Shown here in pieces: positions 48,704 to 61,300 of a DNA stretch of 64,000 nt (position 1 is its first letter; every line of letters begins with the position of its first letter). Position numbers and translations under genes: made by a program. Under the pieces are notes generated by a model, which had not been told where the DNA came from, ran no database searches, and saw only the letters and a list, made by a program, of their open reading frames with translations. This DNA comes from Trichopria drosophilae (taxonomy: Eukaryota; Arthropoda; Insecta; Hymenoptera; Diapriidae): contig CM059582.1 of NCBI GenBank assembly GCA_030407085.1, positions 3,162,001 through 3,226,000 on the forward strand, read 5' to 3'.

Positions 48704-51700
48704 TAAAAAGTAAGAATGTAATTATTGGAGTTTTGGGCTGCATTACTTTCCGAATAATCTAATAAACGATCAAACATGCCCGGGTCAATGCTGGAATTAC
48801 GTCGAGGTGGTTTGTTTCTTTGTACAAATGTTGAAAAGACATGACTCATTGATGGAGGACTAATGGAAAAATCGACAATTGCTGGTTGTCGGCTGCGAAT
48901 TGCATCCAACATTTTGAAAACGTCTTGTTGCGTAGTTTTTGGCATTTTGTACACAAACAACCCCTGAAACATAGGAGTTTGAAGTTTTAGTTTACTGTAT
49001 ATTATTAACGCCATGTATGTGTTTTTAATTATTGAGTTTAAAATATGTAAAAACATTAATAGATCCGATAAAATAAACTATCGGTTGGTCTTACTATTTT
49101 CTAAAATAATTTTTTTTAAGTAGGACCTCGAGCGTCCCAAAAAGCGAGACAATTTTTACGCGGATCTTTAAAAAACACCAATAATTTTCTACCTAATTTT
49201 TTTGTACGAAAATATTCATTATTTGTTTGGCTTGAAAATGAGTGATTTGGATAAATTCTGCTGCTAGAAAATATCAGAAATTTCATTTGCAGTTAGCATT
49301 TATGAACGGAATGGCAAGTTAGGATATCTGTAATTTTCTATGCACAGGATATCTTCGGATTTTTATTTATTTTTACTTATTTTCTAGTTGCCGAATTTAT
49401 CCAAAATCGTTCACCCGTGAGCCAAAAACATAAGGATTATTTTTGTAAAAAATATTATTTGCAAATAATACGAAAAATTTTCTCGTTTTTTGCACACTCC
49501 AGGGCCCTTAAGTAAAAGTTGATTTTTCGAGAAACATGTCTGCAGTGATTCCGATATACGATCTATATCGACAAGGAAGTCCTGTTGGACAGTATGATTT
49601 TTATGTTGCCTATACCAGATAGTCATTTTTGACAATGAAGGTACATAAAATACTCTTAGTATCACCATTGAACATTTACTGAAGCATAGATAAAATTTGT
49701 ACAAGATATCATTTACGAACCAAATCATCGTGTTTCAATGTTATTTCAGGAATAGATTGGCTGATGACTTGTTTGATTTCTTCAGCTACGTTGGTATGTA
49801 AGTCGTACTTTAGTCTGATGACGACAATAAAGTTAGTATCCACCATAGTTTTCAGTTCTTCACAAGACCCTACAGCACAAAATTGTCTGCCCACTAAAAC
49901 AGCCGCTCGTTGACAAAGAGCATCTGTTTCTTGAGCACTTTAATAAAGAATAACATGTTTATTAAATTGTAGTAAATTGTATTTATGTTTTTCATTACAT
50001 AAGCAGTGTTTGCAATAAGCAAATATTTATCTGGTTTAAAATTCTTAGCTACCCGATACAAAACATAATCTTTAATAAACGATTATTAAACGTTCCTTCA
50101 CTTTAAAAATGGTTAGGATATATGCTATAATTATGTAATGCTGTCTTTTACTGCACATTTATTATATATATTTATAATACTGTATATTATACGAAATCTA
50201 TTTTAAACGTCAAAAAATTGTTTTTGAAACTATAAGTAGCGTAAGTTTGAAGTGCGTTTAATAAACGTCCAGTATTCTGTATAAATATACGATTATGTCG
50301 TGTAAATTTGTTCAAATACATTTAGGTAGTAAGCGTGTACATAATTCAGTTTAATATTCGTTTCTGCAATACGTTAATAAGAAGTTGTACTTATACGGCT
50401 TTTAAATCGAAAATATTTTAAAATTTCAGTATCCGTTTTCTAAACGGATATACATGTAAATACTTCTAAAGGCACTATCATTTAAACATTCGTATAATAT
50501 ACGTTTATAATATGTGTTTGTAACACGATTCGGAAAATTAAATTCGATATAAATCAATTCACACATATGGATTACCGATACATATTTGCTAACAACAAAT
50601 TCTATTAACGATATAATTTAAACTATGGCTGTGTACTGAAAGAATCGTTTAAAATACGTATAAAACCAGTACATCAAAACATTCTGTACTGCATCTATTT
50701 ATCTGCTTTACACGTTATGTCTGCCTTATTAACGTAAAATGTACCATGTTTATCCCACAGGTTTAACTCAAGTTTAAATGATCGGGTCTTTATTGGAATA
50801 GTCAGAAAATTTGACACAGTTGTCCATGAATGAATACATTCCCCTGCAATTTTGAAAGTAGACAATATACTATAAACTTACCCATGCGATGCAATTACAA
50901 ATGACCTGCCAGTATTTCGAACCATGTGTAATACTTCACATAGCGTATGCCTGGACATAACATCGATTCCAGAAGATGGTTCATCCAGCAAAATTATTGG
51001 AGGATCCCCAATCAAAGTTTGCAGCAAACAGATTTTTCTTTGCATGCCCCAAGAATAATGATGAATTTTCATGTTCTCATAATCCAATAAATCTGCATTA
51101 GAAATGATACAAGATTTATACTCTAACCAGCTATGATTTTAGAAAATTTAGCTTCTAAATATCAATGTCATTGTGAATGAAACGGAATAAAATCTATATT
51201 CATTAAAACTATTTTCTAAGTTATATTCATCACTCTGTATCATCATCTGTAGAAGTGAAGTTAGTGTTATTCTTAATATAAAATTCTAATTGTATTTAAC
51301 TGCTACATACGTCGCTAACCTATAAGTATTTATAATTATAATATTTCGAATTTTACAACTTTGATTTTCAAACAATATCTTAAATAATTCAATTAAATGA
51401 TTTCAGGTAACTTAGAATAGTACAAACCGAAGATATCAAGCCATCTGTCAACTTCGTCGGTGATTTTATTTGGAGGAATTCCACGCATGGCAGCATAAAA
51501 CCTCAGGTTTTGCCTTCCTGTTAAATATTCATTTAGCCCATAACGTTGCGGACAATATCCAATCATTCCAACAAACTAATTGAGTAAAAAAATACAATTT
51601 AAATTATTTAATGTATGTTTGATTAGTAATAATTATTGCTTTATCAGAATATGTGCATACGATTCCAAAAACAAGTTTCAATATAAGTAGATTGAAAATA

Positions 51701-52398
51701 TAAGAAAATAAGTATATTGTACAAATTGGTAAATGATTTAAAGTAGGTCTTCCCTTTTTGTGGGAGTGAAAGAGACACGAAACCTTAAAATAAGGGAAGG
51801 CACCACCATATTCCTTAATTGGAAAACTTAACACGAGGAGGCACCTATAGTACTAATTTCTAACCGTAAGCATAATAATAATTGTAGAAAAAATAATGTA
51901 TAACATATATTATCAATAAATCTGAGAACATTTTTAAACTGACTGCAGCATATAATTATATAAATTGTAAATAATAAATAATGAATCACATTCAATATAA
52001 GAACTAGTACTAAAAAAGAAGTGCTGCAATTTAAAGTACAATAATTTTATTCAATATAACCTTTTAGTTATATCGTAAGGTTTATTGTTAAAACTATCAA
52101 TTGTTTTCGTGAAATATTAGATCCATTATAATAAAATAAAAATTAGTTTTTACTGTAGGCCTATCTGATAATCCGCAGTTAAGTAATATGGCGTTTCCAC
52201 TGGTTGCGTCTGTTTGGCCAGTTAAAACTCTAAATATGTCGGACTTTCCTTCACTAGCCATTCCCAAAATGGCAAAACACTCTTGCCGCCTTACTACGAA
52301 ATTAATATTACTGAATTTGTTTATTTGCTTTTGGGATTTTGTGAGATCACTCACAACCATAAGGACGTCTTCTGGTAACTTGTTGGTTTCGTTGTATT
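48703..52398 (-). CDS. ABCA block: NBD2 and C-terminal tail
   Basis: Five exons. Walker A is [16 protein letters not shown]: GxxxxGKS kept, but the usual PNGAG is replaced by MASEG. The Q-loop is [16 protein letters not shown]. The signature is YSWGMQRKI, with Trp replacing the first signature glycine. Walker B is [12 protein letters not shown] and the H-loop is VIASHGAQE with His kept. [17 protein letters not shown] and the ABCA-type regulatory domain follow ([27 protein letters not shown]). The tail ends NSNNYILTF. The join 49721 to 48963 requires a GTTCGT donor; the neighbouring GTAAAT site would break the frame. Confidence 0.92.
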
Positions 52399-55300
52399 CT
52401 AGAAACAAAGTTGACATTTTTCATTATTTTCAAAACATTTGTTAATTGACTTAAATACTTTGTGACTATCTTATTTCTTGTTTAGAAATGTTGTTGATTT
52501 ATGTTAAACTCAATAAGAGCATGTTTTTTAGAGTATAACTATGTTCGTTTTAAATGTTATTTCTAAGGAGTTTGCTTTATACTCTTGTTCAAATTGAGAA
52601 ATAGAACTTTAAAGTAATATCTTGAACGTAATTATTTTCGAATTAACTTAAATAATATAATTTTAAAATATTTTTTTTTCGACGTCGTTTTTTATTGTAT
52701 TCTGAACACTTTTTAATTTTTATTTAGATATCTAATTCACGAACCTAAACCTTAATATGTTATATAAAAACCTTTCCTAATATAGGAGTTACATACCGTT
52801 CATTATTTCGTCACACTTAATTTTTTCATCTATAGCTTCCTCTTGGTAAATAGAATAACTTATATTAGAATTACTAGGTTGATTTTTTTGTGTGAGCTTC
52901 CTTTGTTCCACGAACAGTAAGATATAGTTGAATATCAACATTTGCAATATTAAAAGACAAATATCCGTTATTATAGAATGGTTGTAAGCAAACCCAGCTT
53001 GTACCGAAGAAAACAAATTTGATGGTTTAAAACATCTTGTTGCATTTTCACATATTTCTGAAAAGAAAACAAAATATTAACTTTTTTAATATTAAAAATT
53101 TCATTACTCTATTTTTATCAACAAAATAATAGTACATATTAATATCAAATGATGGTTCAGAAATAAATATAAATTCGATTATGAAATTAAAGAAATGGAG
53201 TTTTCACAAAAATTGCCATGTATTTAAACTGATCACAAAATCATAAAATTCGAATATTGAAAACTTTTATTGAGAAAAACACGATGCATTAGTAGCACAG
53301 AACATTCGAGTCTTGATTATAGTAATTGTTTTGTTTCTAATTAGTCTGTACAGTTTATGGAAACTTAGTCATCAACACCAACTGTAATTTGAAGTTTGAC
53401 ATCAATATTTTTGAAAATTGAAACAGAATAAGTTGTTTGATACAATAAGTGTTCTAAAACTCAAAAAATAAATCAAAATAATTATAATTAGTCATTAAAT
53501 AAATTTTCTGTTGTGTTTAATGCTCATAAGCACATAGTTGTTTCTACATAGCATCAAAGCCTGCGTGTTACCAATACGATTATTATAACAGTTTTAACGA
53601 TGTTGGGGATGTCAGAAACGTTCACACAATTTTGTGCTGATCGTCGAAAAAAACTTTTTATTAATGACATTTCATATATAAATTATTATTGAACACAAGT
53701 GTGAGTTGTCTACCAACAATCCATAGGTCCTGGGATCAAATCCTAGTGAATCGATTTTCTCAACTTCGGTTCTCAGTTTTTGTTTAAAACTAAAACAATA
53801 TCGTAAAAAATGTTCCATCACGAATCATTGTGACAATTGCAAAATTTTTTGCAACGAAAATTTGCGAATAATTTTGAATCATGCAAACGAGTTTCTGGTT
53901 TGAGAAATGAACATTAAGGAGCCAATTCAAAACATTAATATGCATTTCATAAGTTTATCATACACCAATTGATATTTATCATTGTTGCTTGTCAAAGTGT
54001 AATGAATGAAACACATAATTTATATAATTTTAGAATCTTAAGGTAATAAGGAAAAATGATAATTTTGAATAATTACTTATATAACTTACTTATATATTAT
54101 TTTACTATAATTTTATATTCTGTAAATGAAAAATGCAATACAAACGTTATGAACTACCAGAAGAAAAAAGTACGAAGTTATACAAGTAACGAAAATAGTA
54201 AAAAATATGAAATGGTTATAACAAAAAACAACACGAACGGCAGCAGGGATCTTCTAGTCCTCGAAAATTGTCGCAGGAATTTGATATTTTACAATGCTCA
54301 TTATGTAGAGTAATTGAGGCGAAGGTAGCGACGGTACATCCCAAAATATAAGGCGGGCACAGGTGAAATCCAAATTCTATCAAAATCTTCACCACGTTTG
54401 GTAACCGTCGTATGAATGTCGGAAGAATAGACGAGATATTTAACATTATTACTGAAAATTGAATGATTGCATGAGTGGCAGAATTGCAGAACAAATAGAT
54501 TTCTGATTTCCATGTCGTTACCGCTTGCTAGGTTTATAATGATGAGAAGAAAGTACACTAGTCCGAAGCTTTTTGTGAAGAGCTGGAAACAGTAAACTAA
54601 CGGAATCGCAGTCAACCCATAAATTGCAACTATGGCGACACCATTCACTGAAATATGAAATGAAATATTGATTTTGTATATTTATAAATTCTACAAATTC
54701 ATATATTTGTAAAAAACGCATAAATTAAATTGTTTACAAATAGTTGGCTTAATTAATAAAGTAAATTATTTTTCCTCCATTAAAAAAGACTTTAACTAAC
54801 AAGGACTAACTTTTTAACAATTTATAACATTAATGTTTTCTTACATATTATAACTACGGAGAGCTTTATGAATGCATGATAAATGGCGTAGAAACATGCT
54901 CCAATTACGAAAAAGGATACGACGTATATGAAGAAATCAAGAGTGTAGGCAGGCATCCAGTAGATTATAGCGTTTACTCCGTTTATGTTTAATTGCAATT
55001 GCTTCGAAATTGATTTCTTTTCGGACATACCCATGTCAACAATAGGAAGAAGTAAGCAAAGTGATGCTACTATTGCTGAACTTGCCCAAATTCGGATATT
55101 TCTTGGCAATACTAGTCGGTGTTTCCACTAGTGTAAGAAAACGGTAAACAAATGTTAATATCTTCATAATACGGTCTTCTATGTGCGAAAAGTAAATGAA
55201 ACATATTTCCATTATCTTATATGCGACAATAATGATTATTACAACTCATGACATTTGCTTTGATCGACATGTACATTCCGTACGCAAGTAAAAACAATTA

Positions 55301-58300
55301 TTTTGGAAATTTTACCATTCGTATCAATAATTTAATGTCAGATATTCATTCCTTATAAAATTTATCAATTTTGAAGTTTACTATAAACTACTCCAAAAAG
55401 TATATTACGATTTCATAGAAATAGTAGAATATTTCAGTATAATTAATGTCTGCCTCAAAATTACCATTTGAAAAATGATGTACAATTTGCAGTACAATTT
55501 TTCAGAATAAAATAGATCTAGTCTACTATAATAAAGCCAACTGGATTGTCTTTTGTGAATATAACAATTTTATTTTCTAATTTACTATCTGTGCATTGGA
55601 CAAAATAGTATAAATATTTGAATACGTAAACGGAAGTGGATTAACATGGCAACATATGGTATTTTTGTCGAGGTGGGGCGTAAAATACGATTTTGCGCTC
55701 TTGATACAAAAATAGTACATTATGAAGCTAGGGATCAAAATATATGTTTGCCGACAACACCTATATCACTTTGTTTTATGTAATATTTTGTCATATGAGC
55801 TTGTGCTATTTTTCTTCCACGATATATTTATTTTGCTTCGAAGGGAGAGAAAGTGATATTTTGCTACATTAGTATTTAGTATTTTTATTAGAAATACTAT
55901 TTTTATACGATCTAATTACGTGGTTTTTCAATAGGGTACTATCGTAATTTAAAAAAACTTACAAATTCCGGAGCAATTATCGGTTGACTCGTTAATTTAA
56001 TTTGAAACTTTTGGGATCCAGAATGGTAGTTCAAAAGAGCATTATTGATTAGGTTCATTGCAATCGGACCACCGTGAATTGCAGTCGATGAATATATTGC
56101 CGTAGTCAAGTTTGGTAAAATGTCAATTGACAAGAAGTAACGATCTCTAAACTGATAAAATCACGTTATTAATTATTTGTTATAAAAGTAATTAAATTCA
56201 ACAATTATATTGGCAATTATAAATATTTATCTAACAAAAGCGATAAAATAATATTTTTAAAATTAGTTATAATATTTTATGTAACCAGCCTCTATAGAAT
56301 GTTTATGAGGGTGCATCATCACTTCCGTCGCACTTTGTTTTGAAATCAAATAGTTCTTTTCCTTGCTATAAGATTGACCAGTATTGCTCAAAACTGTTAG
56401 AAAATCTTTCGTATTTTTAGTTTTTGCCGCATAATACAACATGTGAAAATGATTCACCGTGTACTCGCTCACATTTAGTTCGTCTGCCCTAAAAAGAAAT
56501 ATTCATTTCATTGCATTTCTATACATAATTTTTCAAATTTAATGAGATAACAAGCAGTTTTACTTACGCAGTACGAATAAATGATGTAGCATCGGTCGAC
56601 GTCAATGCAGTTGCAAGCACTACGGAAACGATAGCTACAATTGCCTATTAAAAATAGAATAGTCTATAAGTAATTATGTGGTATCTTGAAGTGTCTTACT
56701 TACTGATGCCAAATACAGATTCCAGGTTGAAACTATATGAAGAATTTTCTTGTAGAACATTGCTTGAATTTGTTGTTTGAGGAGAGCCGTTTTAGTCAAC
56801 CTATTCCAATTTGTTCCTAAATAATTTTAGAATCGTCAGGGAGAATTCATCTATCAATCAAGTAAAGGCTACAATTATTAGTAATTGGTCGTGGTATTAC
56901 CTGACCGTATTAATGATTGCCTTATAGCTCTGGATCGAATTTCATACTGACGTGTAAACCGTATATTTCGATCTTTTAATTGACTCGCTAGACCTATTCT
57001 GAAAAATATTATGGTCATAATCGATATACTAATTTTCTATTCTCCTGTAGTATTCAATAATTTATGCCCAATTATTGTTTTCAATCAAATTCGCAGGAAC
57101 TTCTCACCTCAAAAACTGTCCTTCCATAGCTGAAGCAGTTATTGTGACAGAATTAATTTTTAAACTTTTTTTGTTTTCATCAAGGTGTTGCAGAAGTTTC
57201 GTCACTCTAGTGTGCTTAGGTATATTGTATCGTACTATCATTCCAGTTGTTCCTCTCATCGTAACTCGATCACTTGCAAATGCTTGCAATTTTTTCAGCA
57301 ATTCTTCCAAGTCGCAATCTTCTTGGTAACTGACGCTCAATACATATCCAACTCCTGTATTAAAATATTTAGCATCTTTCAAACTAAGAAACAAAATTAG
57401 CATTTGATATTCACTATTTGATTGTCACATTTTGTTTACCGAAGCGTTTGTTTAAGTATGATTTACTTCCGTAACTTTCGATTTTCCCATTAACGATAAT
57501 TGCAATTCGATCCGCTAAAATTTCCGAAGCATCCATGGAATTCGTTGCCAAAATCACAGTTGAGTTCCGCTTCATTACCTGCAAAGCGCAATGTATCTTA
57601 CGTATTTGAAACCCAATTTAAAATAACGAGTAGCATCATTTACCGACTGTCAATAAACGCCAAATCAGTCTTTTTTGTTCCAGGTCGGCTCCATAAGTTG
57701 GCTCATCCAAAATTATAATCTTCAAAGATAATGACACGTTAGTAACAATCGCAGGGAATAGTAAAAGAAATACAGTATTAAGGAAATTCAAGGTACCTTC
57801 GATTTACCAATTAAGGCCATCGCCAAACAAATTTGTCGTTGGAGACCAAAGGGTAATGTACGTACATTTATTTTTTCCACGTCACTTAGTTGCAGTTGCT
57901 TCATTATCCACCGAGCCCTCCCCACAGCTCTTCGGTACGATAATCCCTTTAGCTATAACAGATTTCGGTTAAGATTGGGTGAAATTGTGCAAATAAAGCG
58001 TAATTTAATGGTTTATTCAATAGACACAATACTTCTGTGATTATAATAAAATGGATAAAAGGGGAATGAAACATGTCTTTTTTTGTATCTGTGTTATCTA
58101 CTTATTAAGTAGATAATTATTTGCATGCTTTTCTTAAAAATGAGGACGATTACCATTCCTAACATGTAGATGTGCTGCAAAGCGCTCATATAGTTTACGA
58201 GTGTATTGTCTTGGGCGCAGTAACCCATGACGTTAACAAGTTCTGATTTATCTTCGGTAACCTCAGACACTTCAATATATATGTTGCCCACGCTAGGAAC

Positions 58301-61300
58301 ATAGAGACCTACAATAATTCGAGATTAATTAATCTTGTTTTGAAAATTTCATGTATTCGGGGATAATTTAATACCCAGTAATACAATGTAATTGTTTTGG
58401 GCCTCCTGATAAAAGAGTGTGATGAGGTACCTGTAAGAAGCTTCAGCAAAGTACTTTTTCCAGCTCCGTTGTGTCCGAGAATTACAGTAAATTCTTTTTC
58501 GTAAAAATCAAGTGTGACGTCATTAACCGCTGTTATTCTTGTAGAAAGTGATCCAATCTTCTTCGTTACTTTCCTCAGCCTGATAACCGGCTGTACTTGA
58601 AAACGATTTAAAAATGTATACAAGTTCAATCATCATGACTACCAATTGAAAGTAATTATTGGTTTTTAATATTGATTCTGATTTACGATGACGAAGGTAA
58701 AATGTTGATGAGAAAGGATCAAGATAATCAAGTGGAATTTTAGCAGACGTTAAAAAATAGCAATAAAAATCTAAAAAGTATTAGCATATGAATATCTATA
58801 AAATACTTTAAATATCCTTGGGGTTGGTTCGACAGCAGACCAATTAGTGCTACCTCTGAGTTCAACACTCATGTCATCATCTTCAATGTAGTAGAATTTC
58901 TTGAAATAAAACAGATATATATTTCACAAATATTTCTACTATTATAAATATTATTGTGCTATCCACATTTCTTTATTAGTTTAGTTAGTAGTTAGCATTA
59001 GTTTCTTTCAAAATACTAGTAAATTACTAACATTCCAGAAGTAATTAAGAAGTGCTCTTCTGGCTCGTCCTAAACCTCTCCCGTCTAAATAGATTGTCAG
59101 CGAGCCCCAAATTAGAATGTGCATTGTCCATGCGATGTAAATTATAACCATCGGAATTTTATCAGAATGCGAAATAAGTTCTTCGTGGCGCATGAAATTC
59201 ATTCTTCCATCAATTTTTGGATCCATGATATAGACCGGCCAAAACCATCTCAAAGTGTCATTGCCATGATCTATAGCAATTTCTGAAATTTAAATATGGA
59301 ATGTAAAATAGAATTAGACGTATTGTAAAACATATTTAAAAGATCTTTAAAATTTATAAATTATAATCATTCAAATTTGGTATTTAAAACAACTCTACTA
59401 AAAGTCATTCACTTCGTGAACCGGATTCAAAGTATTTTATGATATCAGTGCACACCACATGTTTCATTCAGTTTTTTAGTGGTATTTTTCATTGATAAAA
59501 AAGATATTTACCAAATTCGAGTCGAGATGTCATGGAGATCAATCCATAAATCAATCCTGTGTGCGGCAGCAGCAGAGACAGGACTTTCCACCAGATATTC
59601 CAGTGAATAATCGTCTGTTCTGTGACGAAAGCAACGTGTGCTAAATACAGCCATAGAATGCACGCAATCAAGATGGGCTTCATTGCTAATATTGCAAAAA
59701 CGATTTGTTAGTGAAATAATGTTAGTAAACAATACATTTTTTTAAATACAATCTCAAATATTTGGGAGCCATATATTTGTAGAAACATTATCCCTGTCGG
59801 TCTAAATTCGTGACTCCAGATTCGTATCACTGATTGTTGTGGCAATTATGCTAATGCATATAAACTTATGATCTTAAACACAATGTATTACACTAGTTTA
59901 CAACACCGAAGTGTACGTTTAATGCTGCAATTTTTTCTGATGTATTTGCATCCACTAAACTCGAAAATCACCTTAGATCCATATGTTTTTAATTTTTGAA
60001 TTATTTTATCGTTCCTTTTTTAAGTAGTTTCACATCCTACGCCTTATCTAAAGTATAAAAACTTTCGAAATTAAGGATAAGCAAGGCTCTGTAGATACAT
60101 GAAAAAAATGTATGAGATAAACTGGGTGTTGAAGAAAACTATGGATAAATAACGCAATTAGTTATATGCAATTGACTACATGTACATTGAAATTTTGACC
60201 TTTGAGTTGTAACGTTTTCCCTATTTATAGTTATGGCGTTTAATTAAAAAGAAAAATGTGTCTTTTCTGCAGATTCAATATAATTTTTGACGATTTTCTA
60301 ATTCAATATTCGGGTTTGATATTTACATTGATGTTTCTACAAAATAATTTGTATCATTAATATTTCTTTACAAACAAAGCCCCGTTATTTACTTGCTCAT
60401 TTTACGATATTTATTCACAGATTTTCTTTAGCAATGTTTAGTTTAAAAAAAAAGTTATCGACTTAATTGCTTTTTGTACATGATGTACACAAAACATCGA
60501 TATACCAAATGGGCAAGTCACTGCTCAAAATAAAGCTTCTATTCAAACTAACCTCGCATCTTGAATTTTTTTACTTTTGCATATAGCACTATGTTTAATT
60601 TTATATTTTTTAAGACGTATTTATTGAGTATTCATTGCCTTTAATTTCATGTATTGCTGGACCCATTCATATGATTTTTACTCTAAATATAGCATAGGAA
60701 GTGATGCTACGTCAAGCTAATAAGAAAAATTCATATTTTTCATTTTGGTGGGAATTTAATTGCACAAAACTCTGCTATTACATCCGGTTGTAAATCTAAA
60801 AATCTGAGCTGACTTGGATAATCATCGATCAATTATGTAACTACTAGCGAATTCAAATTATCTTTAGAGAAAGTAGAAATATAATATGGGTAAATTTCAT
60901 ATAAATTTAACAATTAATGACCTACTAAAATTGTGCCTAAAAATAAAGTTTCTTGAATTTATTTGTTGTAATGTCACGTATTGTAACTGTAAAATATTTC
61001 AGGTATAGAAAATTATGTCCCTGTAAACTTCAACTAAATATTCAACAATTTTAAAAAAATGTTCGAAAAGGCTCGATATTAGCGAGCCTGAATGATTTTT
61101 TACGATTTTTTTAATAATAGAATTATTAGAAATGTTAAATGTTCTACTTTGCTCAATACTTCTGGGCCATTATAGATTGATTAAAATCCTACATAGATTA
61201 TAGCCAGGCGAATGAAATGAAAAGTTACTTACATCCCGAAATAGTCGTATTAATTGTGAAAACGAAGAAAGATGACATTATGATGTACATGAAAATAAAT

